Of a stretch of 64,000 nt of DNA, positions 37,157-44,031 are shown piece by piece. The translations under genes and the position numbers were made by a program. Source of the stretch: Pseudomonas tumuqii (lineage in GTDB: Bacteria > Pseudomonadota > Gammaproteobacteria > Pseudomonadales > Pseudomonadaceae); the NCBI RefSeq assembly GCF_013184545.1, contig NZ_JAAOJA010000013.1, positions 62,001 to 126,000 of the forward strand. Direction: 5' to 3'. Under the pieces are notes generated by a model that saw nothing but the letters and a program-made list of their open reading frames with translations, did no database searches and was not told where the DNA came from. Position 1 is the stretch's first letter, and the number at the start of each line of letters is the position of its first letter.

Positions 37157-37390
37157 CACGTTGACTCTGCGAATAAAAGATGAAGGGAGATCACTGGGTT
37201 TCGCCGGTGCGGATCAGAGTTCATCGGCATCACGCTGACTCTGCAGAATGATAAGGGGCGGTCACCCGGTTTCGCCGCCATGCCTCAGAGTTCATCGGCA
37301 TCGCGCTGGCTCTGCGAAGAATGATGAAGGGCGGTCACCCGGTTTCGCCGCCATTGCCTCAAAGTTCATCGGCATCACGCTGACTCTGCA
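37151..37390. repeat. four tandem copies of the cbrX-end/cbrA-start junction (71-74 bp unit)
   Basis: The segment encoding QSQRDADEL-stop at the cbrX C-terminus recurs three more times towards cbrA. The TCATCGGCATC core (plus strand) lies at about 37366, 37292 and 37221, and a diverged copy overlaps the cbrA start near 37151. Between cores there is a shared stretch containing GGTTTCGCC. All four copies keep the nine-residue coding capacity despite base differences (for example CTT/CTC and TGA/TAG). This is a tandem amplification, not a CRISPR or REP array. Confidence 0.9.
37156..37375 (-). promoter_or_regulatory. three overlapping mini-ORFs linking cbrX to cbrA
   Basis: Each junction copy retains the ancestral cbrA ATG. 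The resulting mini-ORFs are 37292-37375 (27 codons), 37230-37301 (23 codons) and 37156-37230 (24 codons), all beginning Met-Pro-Met-Asn. The first starts within the end of cbrX. Its stop overlaps the second Met codon of the next ORF (ATGA). The second ends on the start of the third (TGATG), and the third ends on the cbrA start (TGATG). They could keep translational coupling from cbrX to cbrA. The frames are seen in the sequence; translation is inference. Confidence 0.55.
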
Positions 37391-37535
37391 GGATAAAGGT
37401 CACCACGATGAGGATCAGCCAGAGCAGATAGGGCCGGTACCACGCGCCGTTGGGATCGATCCACCAGTCCATGATCGCCGGGGAGAACAGGTAGATCCCC
37501 ACTACCAGGATCAGAACCAATCGATAGATATACAT
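37359..37535 (-). CDS. cbrX: small membrane protein CbrX
   Basis: A 58-residue protein, MYIYRLVLILVVGIYLFSPA and onward, with two hydrophobic segments (about residues 4-22 and 38-51) separated by IMDWWIDPNGAWYRPY, ending in QSQRDADEL. It corresponds to the small gene upstream of cbrA that has been named cbrX in P. putida and P. fluorescens, where its end overlaps the cbrA start and the two are coupled. AAGAGA lies about 9 nt before the ATG. Here the coupling region has been tandemly repeated. Confidence 0.85.
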   Translation of the reverse strand: MYIYRLVLILVVGIYLFSPAIMDWWIDPNGAWYRPYLLWLILIVVTFILQSQRDADEL

Positions 37536-37782
37536 GCCGCATCTCTTTTCGTGAGTGGCGCGATGGTAACGGATGCGCGCCGGCCTGCGTAGCTCGAGGC
37601 TGCTTACCTGACCAAGATTGGCGCGGGCATCCGGGCAAACGATCAGGGTCGCCGGGGGCGCTTACGCTGCTTGCACCGATGAACCGATGGAGTAGGATCT
37701 TGTCAACTGCAGTGGCAAGCGCCTGCGAGAGTCCTCGTTGCGCTTTATACACACTGCTTTTACCTGCCAAGGAAAGGCCCCT

Positions 37783-38055
37783 ATGTCGCCCAAAGAACAG
37801 CAGCTCAGCGAACTCCTCGCGCTCACCTCGCGCAGCCTCACGCACCTGACCGCCGCAATAACCACCCTGTCATTCGACCTGATGCGCAGCACCGACCCCA
37901 GTGTGCGCGGCGCCGGCTCGCGGATGATCGTCAGGCTGGAGGCGGTTAGCAAGGAACTCGACCAGCAGTGGGCACTGATCAGCCGGCTGACCGGTGGGGC
38001 GCAGCCAAGCCGTGCCGATGCCGTGGTGGAAGTCCAGCTGCATTCGGCGCTCTAG
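37783..38055 (+). CDS. conserved small protein of unknown function
   Basis: The 90-residue soluble product starts at ATG 37783, 5 nt after AAGGAAAGG, with MSPKEQQLSELLALTSRSL. It is largely helical by composition (Leu, Glu, Ser and Arg rich, heptad-like spacing) with no signal peptide or cysteine. An upstream in-frame ATG adds 15 residues without a ribosome-binding site. It is divergent from cbrX and convergent with the LOG gene. I recognise no domain. Confidence 0.6.
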   Translation: MSPKEQQLSELLALTSRSLTHLTAAITTLSFDLMRSTDPSVRGAGSRMIVRLEAVSKELDQQWALISRLTGGAQPSRADAVVEVQLHSAL

Positions 38056-38061
38056 CCGCCC

Positions 38062-38649
38062 TCAATCGGGTTGGCGCTCCGCCCACTTGGGCGCGCCGCT
38101 CGGTTGCCAGCTACGCAGCAGCTGCAGCAGTGTGTGTGGCGACTCGCCGAGCTGCAGCATGGCGCGGTGCTCGGAACGCACGAAACCTTGGCTGACTTGG
38201 TGGTCGAGGAACTCGCCAAGCTTGCTGTAGAAACCACCTGCATCGAGCAGGCCGAGCGGCTTGCGGTGATAGCCGAGTTGCCCCCAGGTCCACACCTCGA
38301 ACAGCTCTTCCAGGGTACCGAGTCCGCCGGGCAGGGCGATAAAGGCGTCGCTGAGCTCGGCCATGCGGGCTTTGCGTGCATGCATGCCATCGACCACTTC
38401 CAGGCGGGTCAGGCCTGGATGGCCGATTTCGGCGCGTTCCAGACTCTGCGGAATGATGCCGATGACTTCGCCGCCAGCGGCCAGGGCCGCATCCGCAACC
38501 ACTCCCATCAGGCCAACCGCGCCGCCACCATAGATCAGGCGCAGGCCTTGTTCGGCGAGATGACGCCCCAGGTTTTCCGCCGCCTGGCGGTAGATCGGCT
38601 GGGCGCCGGTGCTGGCACCGCAGAACACGCAAATTGAACGCAAGGTCAT
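38062..38649 (-). CDS. LOG-family (TIGR00730) nucleotide phosphoribohydrolase
   Basis: The 195-residue product has the Rossmann-like LOG signature: ICVFCGASTG near the N-terminus, LIYGGGAVGLMG, MHARKARMAELSDAFIALPG and the diagnostic PGGLGTLEELFEVWTW. Family members cleave cytokinin riboside 5'-monophosphates or AMP/purine nucleotides to base and ribose-5-phosphate; in bacteria they are often called nucleosidase PpnN-like or lysine decarboxylase-like by older error. AGGAAG precedes the start. A small ORF lies upstream on the same strand. Confidence 0.9.
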   Translation of the reverse strand: MTLRSICVFCGASTGAQPIYRQAAENLGRHLAEQGLRLIYGGGAVGLMGVVADAALAAGGEVIGIIPQSLERAEIGHPGLTRLEVVDGMHARKARMAELSDAFIALPGGLGTLEELFEVWTWGQLGYHRKPLGLLDAGGFYSKLGEFLDHQVSQGFVRSEHRAMLQLGESPHTLLQLLRSWQPSGAPKWAERQPD

Positions 38650-38699
38650 GCTCGCTTCCTGACTGTGAGGGGCTCACAGGTTAGCCAGTCTGTGGGCAT

Positions 38700-38777
38700 C
38701 TACCAAGCGATCATGCTGCCACTGGCGCCACCCGCATAGGCGGCGAGCAAGCGGCATAACCAATCATTGAGCTGCAT
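38700..38777 (-). CDS. possible 25-residue small protein
   Basis: The ATG at 38777 is preceded by AGGAG with an 8-nt A-rich spacer, an excellent ribosome-binding site. The ORF encodes MQLNDWLCRLLAAYAGGASG followed by SMIAW. It is amphipathic at the N-terminus and Gly/Ala-rich at the end. A perfect hairpin (CTGTGAG-GGG-CTCACAG, 38663-38679) lies between its stop and the LOG start. The strong start signal is the main support; no homologue is recalled. Confidence 0.4.
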   Translation of the reverse strand: MQLNDWLCRLLAAYAGGASGSMIAW

Positions 38778-38878
38778 GGTTTTTTCTCCTGTTGCCTGTC
38801 GCTCAGGCTATATCCCAGGTGCCGCTGGGGTCGGTTGATTGTCTCCATGATGGCGATAGTTTCAGGGCTGGCTTGGCA

Positions 38879-39307
38879 AGTGGATAAGTATTCGATCGAG
38901 TTGCCCACAAAGACTGTGGAGCGAACTGTGGATAAGGTGGGTGTAGGCGCATGCAGGCCTAGTTGTACGGTTGTCCGGGCTGCTTGTGTGTTTTTTGATC
39001 AGGCTGACTTTTATTGATAAAACAGGCGCTTGGGAAAGGTATTGAGGGTTTTTGGATAAAAGCGGAAAGTTGTCCACGGCTATTGTGGGTAGGCCTGTGG
39101 GTAACTCTGTATGCCTGGCTGAATGCCTTGCTAGCCTTGGCTTTGCGCGGGTTGATCAGCTTTTGATCAATTCGTCCGGGCGTCCGGCGAGGGCATGTCG
39201 AGTGGCTGCTGGTCAAGCAATAATCCAGTTATTTCAAGGGTTTGTCCGGCGTGTCAGGCTCTGTGAGGATAGTTATCCAGTGCAGCTGTGGAGCGATCTG
39301 TGGATAA
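38879..39307. other. cluster of DnaA boxes (oriC- or datA-like)
   Basis: Two perfect DnaA boxes TGTGGATAA lie at 38927-38935 and 39299-39307. Single-mismatch boxes are AGTGGATAA (38879-38887), TTTGGATAA (39051-39059) and TGTGGGTAA (39096-39104), with weaker TTGTCCACG (39070) and TTATCCAGT (39273). The two perfect boxes sit in a near-identical 23-bp context, each preceded by CTGTGGAGCGA (38914 and 39286). A T-rich stretch and GATC sites lie between. No gene is supported in 38778-39425. dnaA and rpmH are not in the window. Confidence 0.65.
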
Positions 39308-39425
39308 GCTGCGCGCGCTTGTACCCAGGCCACACAGGACTAGGCGTGGCTATGGTTGCTGGTTTTTTGCTCAATTGCCGCATCCGGTGCTGAACCAGTG
39401 CGCCGAACTGAGGGCGACCGAGCAG

Positions 39426-39541
39426 TTACAGGGCGCGCCCCGGGTAGTCGGTGATAAGGCCGTGGGCGCCGTGCTCGAGCAGGCAGGCATCGCCGGTTGT
39501 TCGTTGATGCTCCACAGTTGCACGTTCAAACCGTGCAGGAC
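39426..39541 (-). pseudogene. remnant of a glycerophosphodiester phosphodiesterase gene
   Basis: Two adjacent frames on the minus strand give the end of a GDPD-family enzyme: GLNVQLWSINEQPA, then after a one-base frame change near 39485, DACLLEHGAHGLITDYPGRAL and stop. The W(S/T)(I/V)N and GLITDYP motifs are diagnostic of the family C-terminus. The rest of the gene is missing and a REP-like element starts about 55 bp further upstream. It is a truncated, frameshifted relic. Confidence 0.6.
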
Positions 39542-39596
39542 TTAGGCGCTGGCGGGGGCACCTGGCCCATGGCGCGATAGAGCACGCTGGCAAAAA

Positions 39597-39660
39597 TCAT
39601 CGCGGGCATGGCCCGCTCCTACGAAACACCTGAAAACCGTAGCCCGGATGCAATCCGGCG
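39597..39660. repeat. REP-like element, family 2
   Basis: GCGGGCATGGCCCGC is followed by TCCTACGAAACACC and then AGCCCGGATGCAATCCGG. Related copies are at 40324-40390, 49829-49904, 60050-60170 and 63981-64000. It lies between the GDPD remnant and hupE. Confidence 0.8.
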
Positions 39661-39702
39661 AGGTCCGCACCCCGGCTTCCGAGGTGCATCTACCGGTGAG
39701 AC

Positions 39703-40275
39703 TCAGCCGGCCAGTAACCACACGCCTGTGAGCGCCGAGGCGGCGCCCGCCAGACGCAGCAAGGGCGCCGCCGCTTGCGGCAGCAGGCGCACCATGAGGT
39801 AGCCGCCGGCGTGCAAGGCGGCGGTGGCGATGACGAAGCCGAGTGCATAACTCCAGGGGCTGGCCAGTGCCGGCAGCTCCAAGCCGTGGGCCACGCCGTG
39901 GCTCAGGGCGAACAGCGCGGTCAGGCCGAGTGCCAGGGCCATCGGCAGACGCACCGCGACCGTCGCCAGCAGACCGAAGGCCAGCACCGAGCCGGCGATG
40001 CCGGTTTCCATCAGCGGGATCTGCACGCCGGCGAAGCCGAACAGGCCGCCGAGCAGCATGCTGGCGACGAAGGTCAATGGCAGTGCCCAGCGCGCGGCGC
40101 CAGTCTGCTGCGCGGCCCACAGGCCGACGGCGAGCATCGCCAACAAATGGTCGAGGCCGAATAGCGGGTGGGCCAGGCCGGCCAGCACGCCGGCATGTGC
40201 ATGCCCGCTGTGGGCAAAGGCCGCGGCCGGGCTGAGGAGCAGGGCGAGGGCGAACAGGGAGTGGCGCAGGTTCAT
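39703..40275 (-). CDS. hupE: HupE/UreJ-family nickel permease
   Basis: The 190-residue product has a signal-like N-terminal helix, then about six transmembrane segments. The HupE/UreJ signatures HSGHAHAGVLAGLAHPLFGLDHLLAMLAVG and ALSHGVAHGLELP are present, with histidines suited to nickel transfer. It lies downstream of ureG on the same strand, so it probably supplies nickel for urease. ATG 40275 (MNLRHSLFALALLL) is preferred to an in-frame start in the REP region upstream. Confidence 0.9.
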   Translation of the reverse strand: MNLRHSLFALALLLSPAAAFAHSGHAHAGVLAGLAHPLFGLDHLLAMLAVGLWAAQQTGAARWALPLTFVASMLLGGLFGFAGVQIPLMETGIAGSVLAFGLLATVAVRLPMALALGLTALFALSHGVAHGLELPALASPWSYALGFVIATAALHAGGYLMVRLLPQAAAPLLRLAGAASALTGVWLLAG

Positions 40276-40323
40276 GGTGGATCTCCTTGGTGTCCTGGTG
40301 GTGCGGGTCGAGGCTTGGACGCG

Positions 40324-40390
40324 TGTAGGAGCGGGGGTGACGCCCAGTCCCATGGCCGCGAAAGCTTCGCGGGCATGGCCCGCTCCTACG
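40324..40390. repeat. REP-like palindromic element between hupE and ureG
   Basis: GTAGGAGCG (40325-40333) pairs with CGCTCCTAC (40381-40389), and GGCCGCGAAAGC/GCTTCGCGGGC forms the centre. It belongs to the family seen at 39597 and 60050. Confidence 0.82.
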
Positions 40391-40397
40391 GAAGGTT

Positions 40398-41012
40398 TCA
40401 GGCGACGTTGAGCATGCCGTGGCGTTCGATGAAGGCGATGATCTGTTCCAGGCCCTGACCGGTTTTTTGGTTGCTGAAGACGAAGGGCTTGTCGCCGCGC
40501 ATCTTCAGGGTGTCGCGCTCCATCACCTCCAGCGAGGCGCCGACCAGGGGCGCCAGGTCGATCTTGTTGATCACCAGCAGGTCGGATTTGCAGATGCCCG
40601 GCCCACCCTTGCGCGGCAGCTTGTCGCCGGCCGAGACGTCGATCACGTAGAGGGTCAGGTCGGAGAGTTCCGGGCTGAAGGTGGCCGACAGGTTGTCGCC
40701 GCCGGATTCGACGATGATCAGATCGAGGCCGGGAAAGCGCCGGTTGAGTTGGTCGACCGCTTCCAGGTTGATCGAGGCGTCCTCGCGGATCGCCGTGTGC
40801 GGGCAGCCGCCGGTTTCCACGCCGATGATCCGCTCCGGCGCCAGGGCCTGATTGCGCACCAGAAACTGGGCGTCTTCCTGGGTGTAGATGTCGTTGGTCA
40901 CCACCGCGAGGTTGTAGTGCTCACGCAGGGCCAGGCACAGGGCCAGGGTCAGGGCGGTCTTGCCGGAACCGACCGGGCCGCCGATGCCGATACGCAGGGG
41001 TTGGCTGTTCAT
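40398..41012 (-). CDS. ureG: urease accessory GTPase UreG
   Basis: UreG is the SIMIBI GTPase that drives nickel insertion into urease with UreD, UreF and UreE. The 204-residue product has the P-loop GPVGSGKT (12-19), the metal-binding CPH motif in ETGGCPHTAIREDAS, and NKIDLAP. The start at 41012 gives MNSQPLRIGIGGPVG, the family N-terminus. It follows ureF by 13 bp. The structural genes ureABC and ureD are not in this window. Confidence 0.96.
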   Translation of the reverse strand: MNSQPLRIGIGGPVGSGKTALTLALCLALREHYNLAVVTNDIYTQEDAQFLVRNQALAPERIIGVETGGCPHTAIREDASINLEAVDQLNRRFPGLDLIIVESGGDNLSATFSPELSDLTLYVIDVSAGDKLPRKGGPGICKSDLLVINKIDLAPLVGASLEVMERDTLKMRGDKPFVFSNQKTGQGLEQIIAFIERHGMLNVA

Positions 41013-41025
41013 GTGTGCTTCCTTA

Positions 41026-41700
41026 TCAAGAGCGGAACAGGCGGCTGTACTGGCGCTCATGCGCCATGCTCGCCAGGGTCAGGCCGAAGGCGGCGCTGCC
41101 CCAGTGTTCGGGTGGTCGTTCGGTTGCCTGTTGTTGCGCCTGGTCGAGCACGGGCAGCAGCTGCGAGGTCAGGCGCTGGGCGGCTTGCTGGCCGAGCGGC
41201 AGGGTTTTCATCAGCACCGCCAGTTGGTTCTCCAGCCAGCCCCAGAGCCAGGCGGCGAGGGCGTCCTGCGGGCTGATCTGCCAGGCACGGGCGGCCAGTG
41301 CCCAGGCGACGGCCAGGCCGGGTTCATGCAGTTCGGCGAACAGCGCGCGGGCCGTGTCGTCCAGCTCGGGCAAGCCGCTCAGCAGCTGTTCCAGGGAATA
41401 GCCCATCTGCCGGCTTTCCTGACGCAGTTCGCGGGTTTCGCGGCTGGCGCGTTGCTGGGCGGCCAGGCTCTGCAGGGTCGCCCAGTCGCCGGCGCCTGCG
41501 GCCGCGCAGTGGGCCAGCAACAGCGGCGCCTCGAAGCGCGCCAGGTTGAGCAGGAGTTGATCGGCGATCCAGCGTTTGGCGCTGTCCGGGCAGGCGACCA
41601 GACCCTGTTCGACCGCCATTTCCAGGGCTTGCGAATAGCTGTAACCGCCGATTGGCAATTGCGGGCTGGCCAGTCTGAGTAGTGCCCAGGCCTTATTCAC
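41026..41700 (-). CDS. ureF: urease accessory protein UreF
   Basis: UreF gates UreG GTPase activity in the urease activation complex. The 224-residue all-helical product begins at GTG 41700 with NKAWALLRLASPQLPIGGYSYSQ, the conserved N-terminus, and keeps SRETRELRQESRQMGYSL. GTG 41700 overlaps the stop of a 35-codon leader ORF that arose by duplication of this same start region. A longer in-frame start is rejected because it reads through the duplicated segment. Confidence 0.93.
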   Translation of the reverse strand: MNKAWALLRLASPQLPIGGYSYSQALEMAVEQGLVACPDSAKRWIADQLLLNLARFEAPLLLAHCAAAGAGDWATLQSLAAQQRASRETRELRQESRQMGYSLEQLLSGLPELDDTARALFAELHEPGLAVAWALAARAWQISPQDALAAWLWGWLENQLAVLMKTLPLGQQAAQRLTSQLLPVLDQAQQQATERPPEHWGSAAFGLTLASMAHERQYSRLFRS

Positions 41701-41800
41701 AGGGGCGCACCGAGCGGAGGCAGGCGCTATGAGCTGTAGCCGGCCGGCCATTCGGCAACTGCGGCCTGACCAGGCTGAGCAGCGCCCAGGTCTTGTTCAC
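41693..41800 (-). repeat. 100-bp duplication of the ureE/ureF junction forming a leader ORF
   Basis: A second copy of the ureF start lies exactly 100 bp upstream: GTG at 41800, encoding NKTWALLSLVRPQLP before it diverges. The preceding GCGCCTGC...CGGTGCGC context is also repeated. GTG 41800 overlaps the ureE stop (GTGA). The 35-codon ORF ends at TAA 41695-41693, which overlaps the true ureF start (TGTGAATAAG). Coupling from ureE through the leader to ureF therefore remains possible. Translation of the leader is inferred. Confidence 0.8.
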
Positions 41801-42297
41801 TTGCGCGCACCGAACTGATGCAGGCGCGGCGCGTAGCTGAATTCGGCGTCGCCGGCGTGGGAGTGGTGGTGACCGCCGCCGTAGGCGCCTTGCTCGGGCT
41901 GGTAGGGCGCCTCGATCAATGTGACCGTGGCGCCCAGTTGCTCGAGCATGGCTTTGAGCACGTAGTCGTCGGGCAGGCGCAACCAGCCGTCGCCCAGTTG
42001 CAGGGCGACGTGGCGGTTGCCCAGGTGATAGGCCGCGCGCATCAGCTCGAAGGGGTTGGCGCAGGTGACGTGCAGCAGCTGTTCGGCGCGGGCGCAGACG
42101 CGCACGATGCGGCCGTCTTCGGCCTGCAGGCATTCGCCGTCGTGCAAGGGCGGCTGGCCCCGTTCGAGGAACAGGCCGACGTCTTCGCCGCTGCGGCTGA
42201 AGCAGCGCAGGCGGCTTTTACTGCGGGCCTCGAAGGTCAGTTCCAGTTCCGCGTCCCAGTGCTCCTGGGTTGCGATGCGTTGGTGGATCACCAGCAT
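41797..42297 (-). CDS. ureE: urease accessory nickel-binding protein UreE
   Basis: UreE is the nickel metallochaperone for urease. The 166-residue product has the N-terminal peptide-binding domain (FEARSKSRLRCFSRSGEDVG with LFLERG) and the metal-binding domain with CAYHLGNRHV-type HLGNRHVALQ and a His-rich tail GGGHHHSHAGD. ATG 42297 (MLVIHQRI) is chosen as the conserved start. It heads ureE-ureF-ureG-hupE. Its stop overlaps the duplicated ureF start rather than the functional one. Confidence 0.94.
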   Translation of the reverse strand: MLVIHQRIATQEHWDAELELTFEARSKSRLRCFSRSGEDVGLFLERGQPPLHDGECLQAEDGRIVRVCARAEQLLHVTCANPFELMRAAYHLGNRHVALQLGDGWLRLPDDYVLKAMLEQLGATVTLIEAPYQPEQGAYGGGHHHSHAGDAEFSYAPRLHQFGARK

Positions 42298-42695
42298 GGG
42301 GGCGGTTTCCGGCAGGATGATCCCGGGGATAGAGCAAGGGTCTTGCCAAGGACTGTGCACGCAGGCCGGCAGCGGCCTGCGCGGCGGGTGGCGGCCAGGG
42401 TTGGGCGCCAGGCAGGGTTGTTCTGGTGCGCGCCAGGGATGGTTGCTTTATTTTGGTGCGCAGCCGGGATGTTTACCCCAACGGTGCAAGCGCTTTTGTA
42501 GGCGGGCCGCCCCGGCGCGATGCCTGTGCCTTGTGGTGCGGACGCTGTCCGCTATCGCCGCGGGTCGCGCCTCCACAGATTGCTGCGCTGCCTGGCGCCC
42601 GCTCTGTCGTAATTCCCGGGACGTGCGGGTATGCTTGCGCGCCCTCAAAATGAGCGCTGGCGGTTTGCTCGCGTGGTTCGGGAGTATCTGGATTT
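42298..42695. other. 398-bp divergent intergenic region, ureE / AEC transporter
   Basis: No gene is supported. A 7-bp inverted repeat GCAGGCC/GGCCTGC lies at about 42361-42380, and a degenerate direct repeat TGGTGCGC(G/A)...GGGATG occurs twice at about 42424-42470. It should hold the promoters of both flanking genes. Confidence 0.45.
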
Positions 42696-43592
42696 ATGCT
42701 GGCTGTTGTGGCGATTCTGCCGATCTTCGCCTTGATCGTGCTGGGCTACCTGTTGGGCTGGCGCCAATGGTTGAGCGCCGAGTCGGCGGCCGGGCTGGCC
42801 AATATCACCTTCAAGCTGTTCATGCCGACGCTGCTGTTCGCCGGCATTGCCAAGGCCTCCCTGGGCGACGGTCTGTCGCCGATGTTGCTGTTGGCCTATT
42901 ACCTGCCGGTGCTGCTGGTGTTCGGCCTGGTCAATCTGTTCGCCCACCAGCAGCGCGGCACGGCTACGCCGCTGGGCCTGACCGCTGCCTTTTCCAATAA
43001 CGTGCTGGTGGGCATTCCCCTGGTGACCAGCCTGATGGGGCCGGAGGGCCTGGTCTATGTCTTCGCCATCCTGGTGTTCCACAGCCTCACGCTGTTTTCC
43101 CTGCACAGCTTTTATGCCGCGTTCGGCGGGCAGGAGCGGGTCGATGGCTGGGCGCTGCTGAAGAATCTGGCCAACCCGATGATCATCGGCTTGCTGCTGG
43201 GCGCGTTGCTCAATCTGTCCGGCTTGCGGGTGCCGGAGCCGCTGTGGCGGGTGATCGAGTGGCTGGCCCAGGCGGCATTGCCCTGCGCCTTGATCGTGCT
43301 GGGCGCCAGCCTGTCGCGCTATCGCCTGCGCCCCAGCCGCACGGTGCTGGGGCTGGCGTTGGCCAAGCTGCTGCTGTTCCCGGCCATGGTCTGGTGGTTG
43401 AGTGGCCAGTTGCCCGGGCTGAACGAGGCGGCGCGCAGCGTGCTGGTGCTGCTGGCCGCTTGTCCCAGCGGGGTCAATATCCTGGCCTTCGCCAAAACCC
43501 CGGAAGACACCCGCAACGTCAGCTCGGCGGTGTTCCTCTCCACCGTACTGGCGGCGCTGACGCTGCCGTTGTGGATGATCTCGGTACTCTGA
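42696..43592 (+). CDS. AEC-family (auxin efflux carrier) transporter
   Basis: The 298-residue membrane protein has about ten transmembrane segments, with the two half-repeat glycine/asparagine motifs of the AEC family (AFSNNVLVGIPL and ANPMIIGLLLGALLNLSG). Family members export or import organic acids or related solutes across the inner membrane; substrates vary. GGGAG lies 11 nt before the ATG. It is divergent from the urease genes and convergent with a small exported-protein gene. The substrate cannot be told. Confidence 0.88.
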   Translation: MLAVVAILPIFALIVLGYLLGWRQWLSAESAAGLANITFKLFMPTLLFAGIAKASLGDGLSPMLLLAYYLPVLLVFGLVNLFAHQQRGTATPLGLTAAFSNNVLVGIPLVTSLMGPEGLVYVFAILVFHSLTLFSLHSFYAAFGGQERVDGWALLKNLANPMIIGLLLGALLNLSGLRVPEPLWRVIEWLAQAALPCALIVLGASLSRYRLRPSRTVLGLALAKLLLFPAMVWWLSGQLPGLNEAARSVLVLLAACPSGVNILAFAKTPEDTRNVSSAVFLSTVLAALTLPLWMISVL

Positions 43593-43602
43593 ACGGCCGG
43601 TT

Positions 43603-43791
43603 TCAGCCGTTGTGCCGCAGTTCCAGCAAGCGCTCGGCGCCACCTTCGGCGACATGACGATCCTGCGGCAGGACCTCTTGCTGGCTGTCTTTCACCTCAC
43701 CGAGCAACGGTGGCGGGTTGTTGCTCGGCAGGGCGAAGGCGCTGCCGGCGAGCAGGCTCAAAACCAGGCTGATAACGAATGTGCTTTTCAT
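43603..43791 (-). CDS. small exported protein with an AEGGAER motif
   Basis: The 62-residue product has a signal peptide (MKSTFVISLVLSLLAGSAFA) and a short mature part rich in Pro, Asn and Glu that ends HVAEGGAERLLELRHNG. This tail matches one unit of the 13-residue repeat protein at 21172-21429, (V)A-x-(D/G)-G-x-(E/D)-R-xx-x-x-R. ATG 43791 lies after GGAGGAG; an in-frame start 9 codons upstream is less likely. It stops 11 bp from the AEC gene. The function is unknown. Confidence 0.65.
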   Translation of the reverse strand: MKSTFVISLVLSLLAGSAFALPSNNPPPLLGEVKDSQQEVLPQDRHVAEGGAERLLELRHNG

Positions 43792-44031
43792 GATCGGCTC
43801 CTCCAGGTGGGGGCTCAATGGCTACAGGAGGCAATACTAGGGATTTGGTCGTTAATAAGAAGTTGAACGACCTGATAGTGACCATCGATCTTCGTGATTA
43901 TGGCGCCGGCACCGCGCCATCCATGGTTTCGCCGACTTCAGGTTATGGTTGGCCGCACGTTGCGCGCATACCGGCGTTACCGGTGTTACCGGCGGCGCCG
44001 ATTCATAGGTTTCAAACAGGGATGATCAGTT

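Noticed and set aside
37151..37390. CRISPR-like regularly spaced repeats
   Set aside because: The whole 71-74 bp unit is repeated rather than a short repeat with unique spacers, and its origin at the cbrX-cbrA junction explains it.
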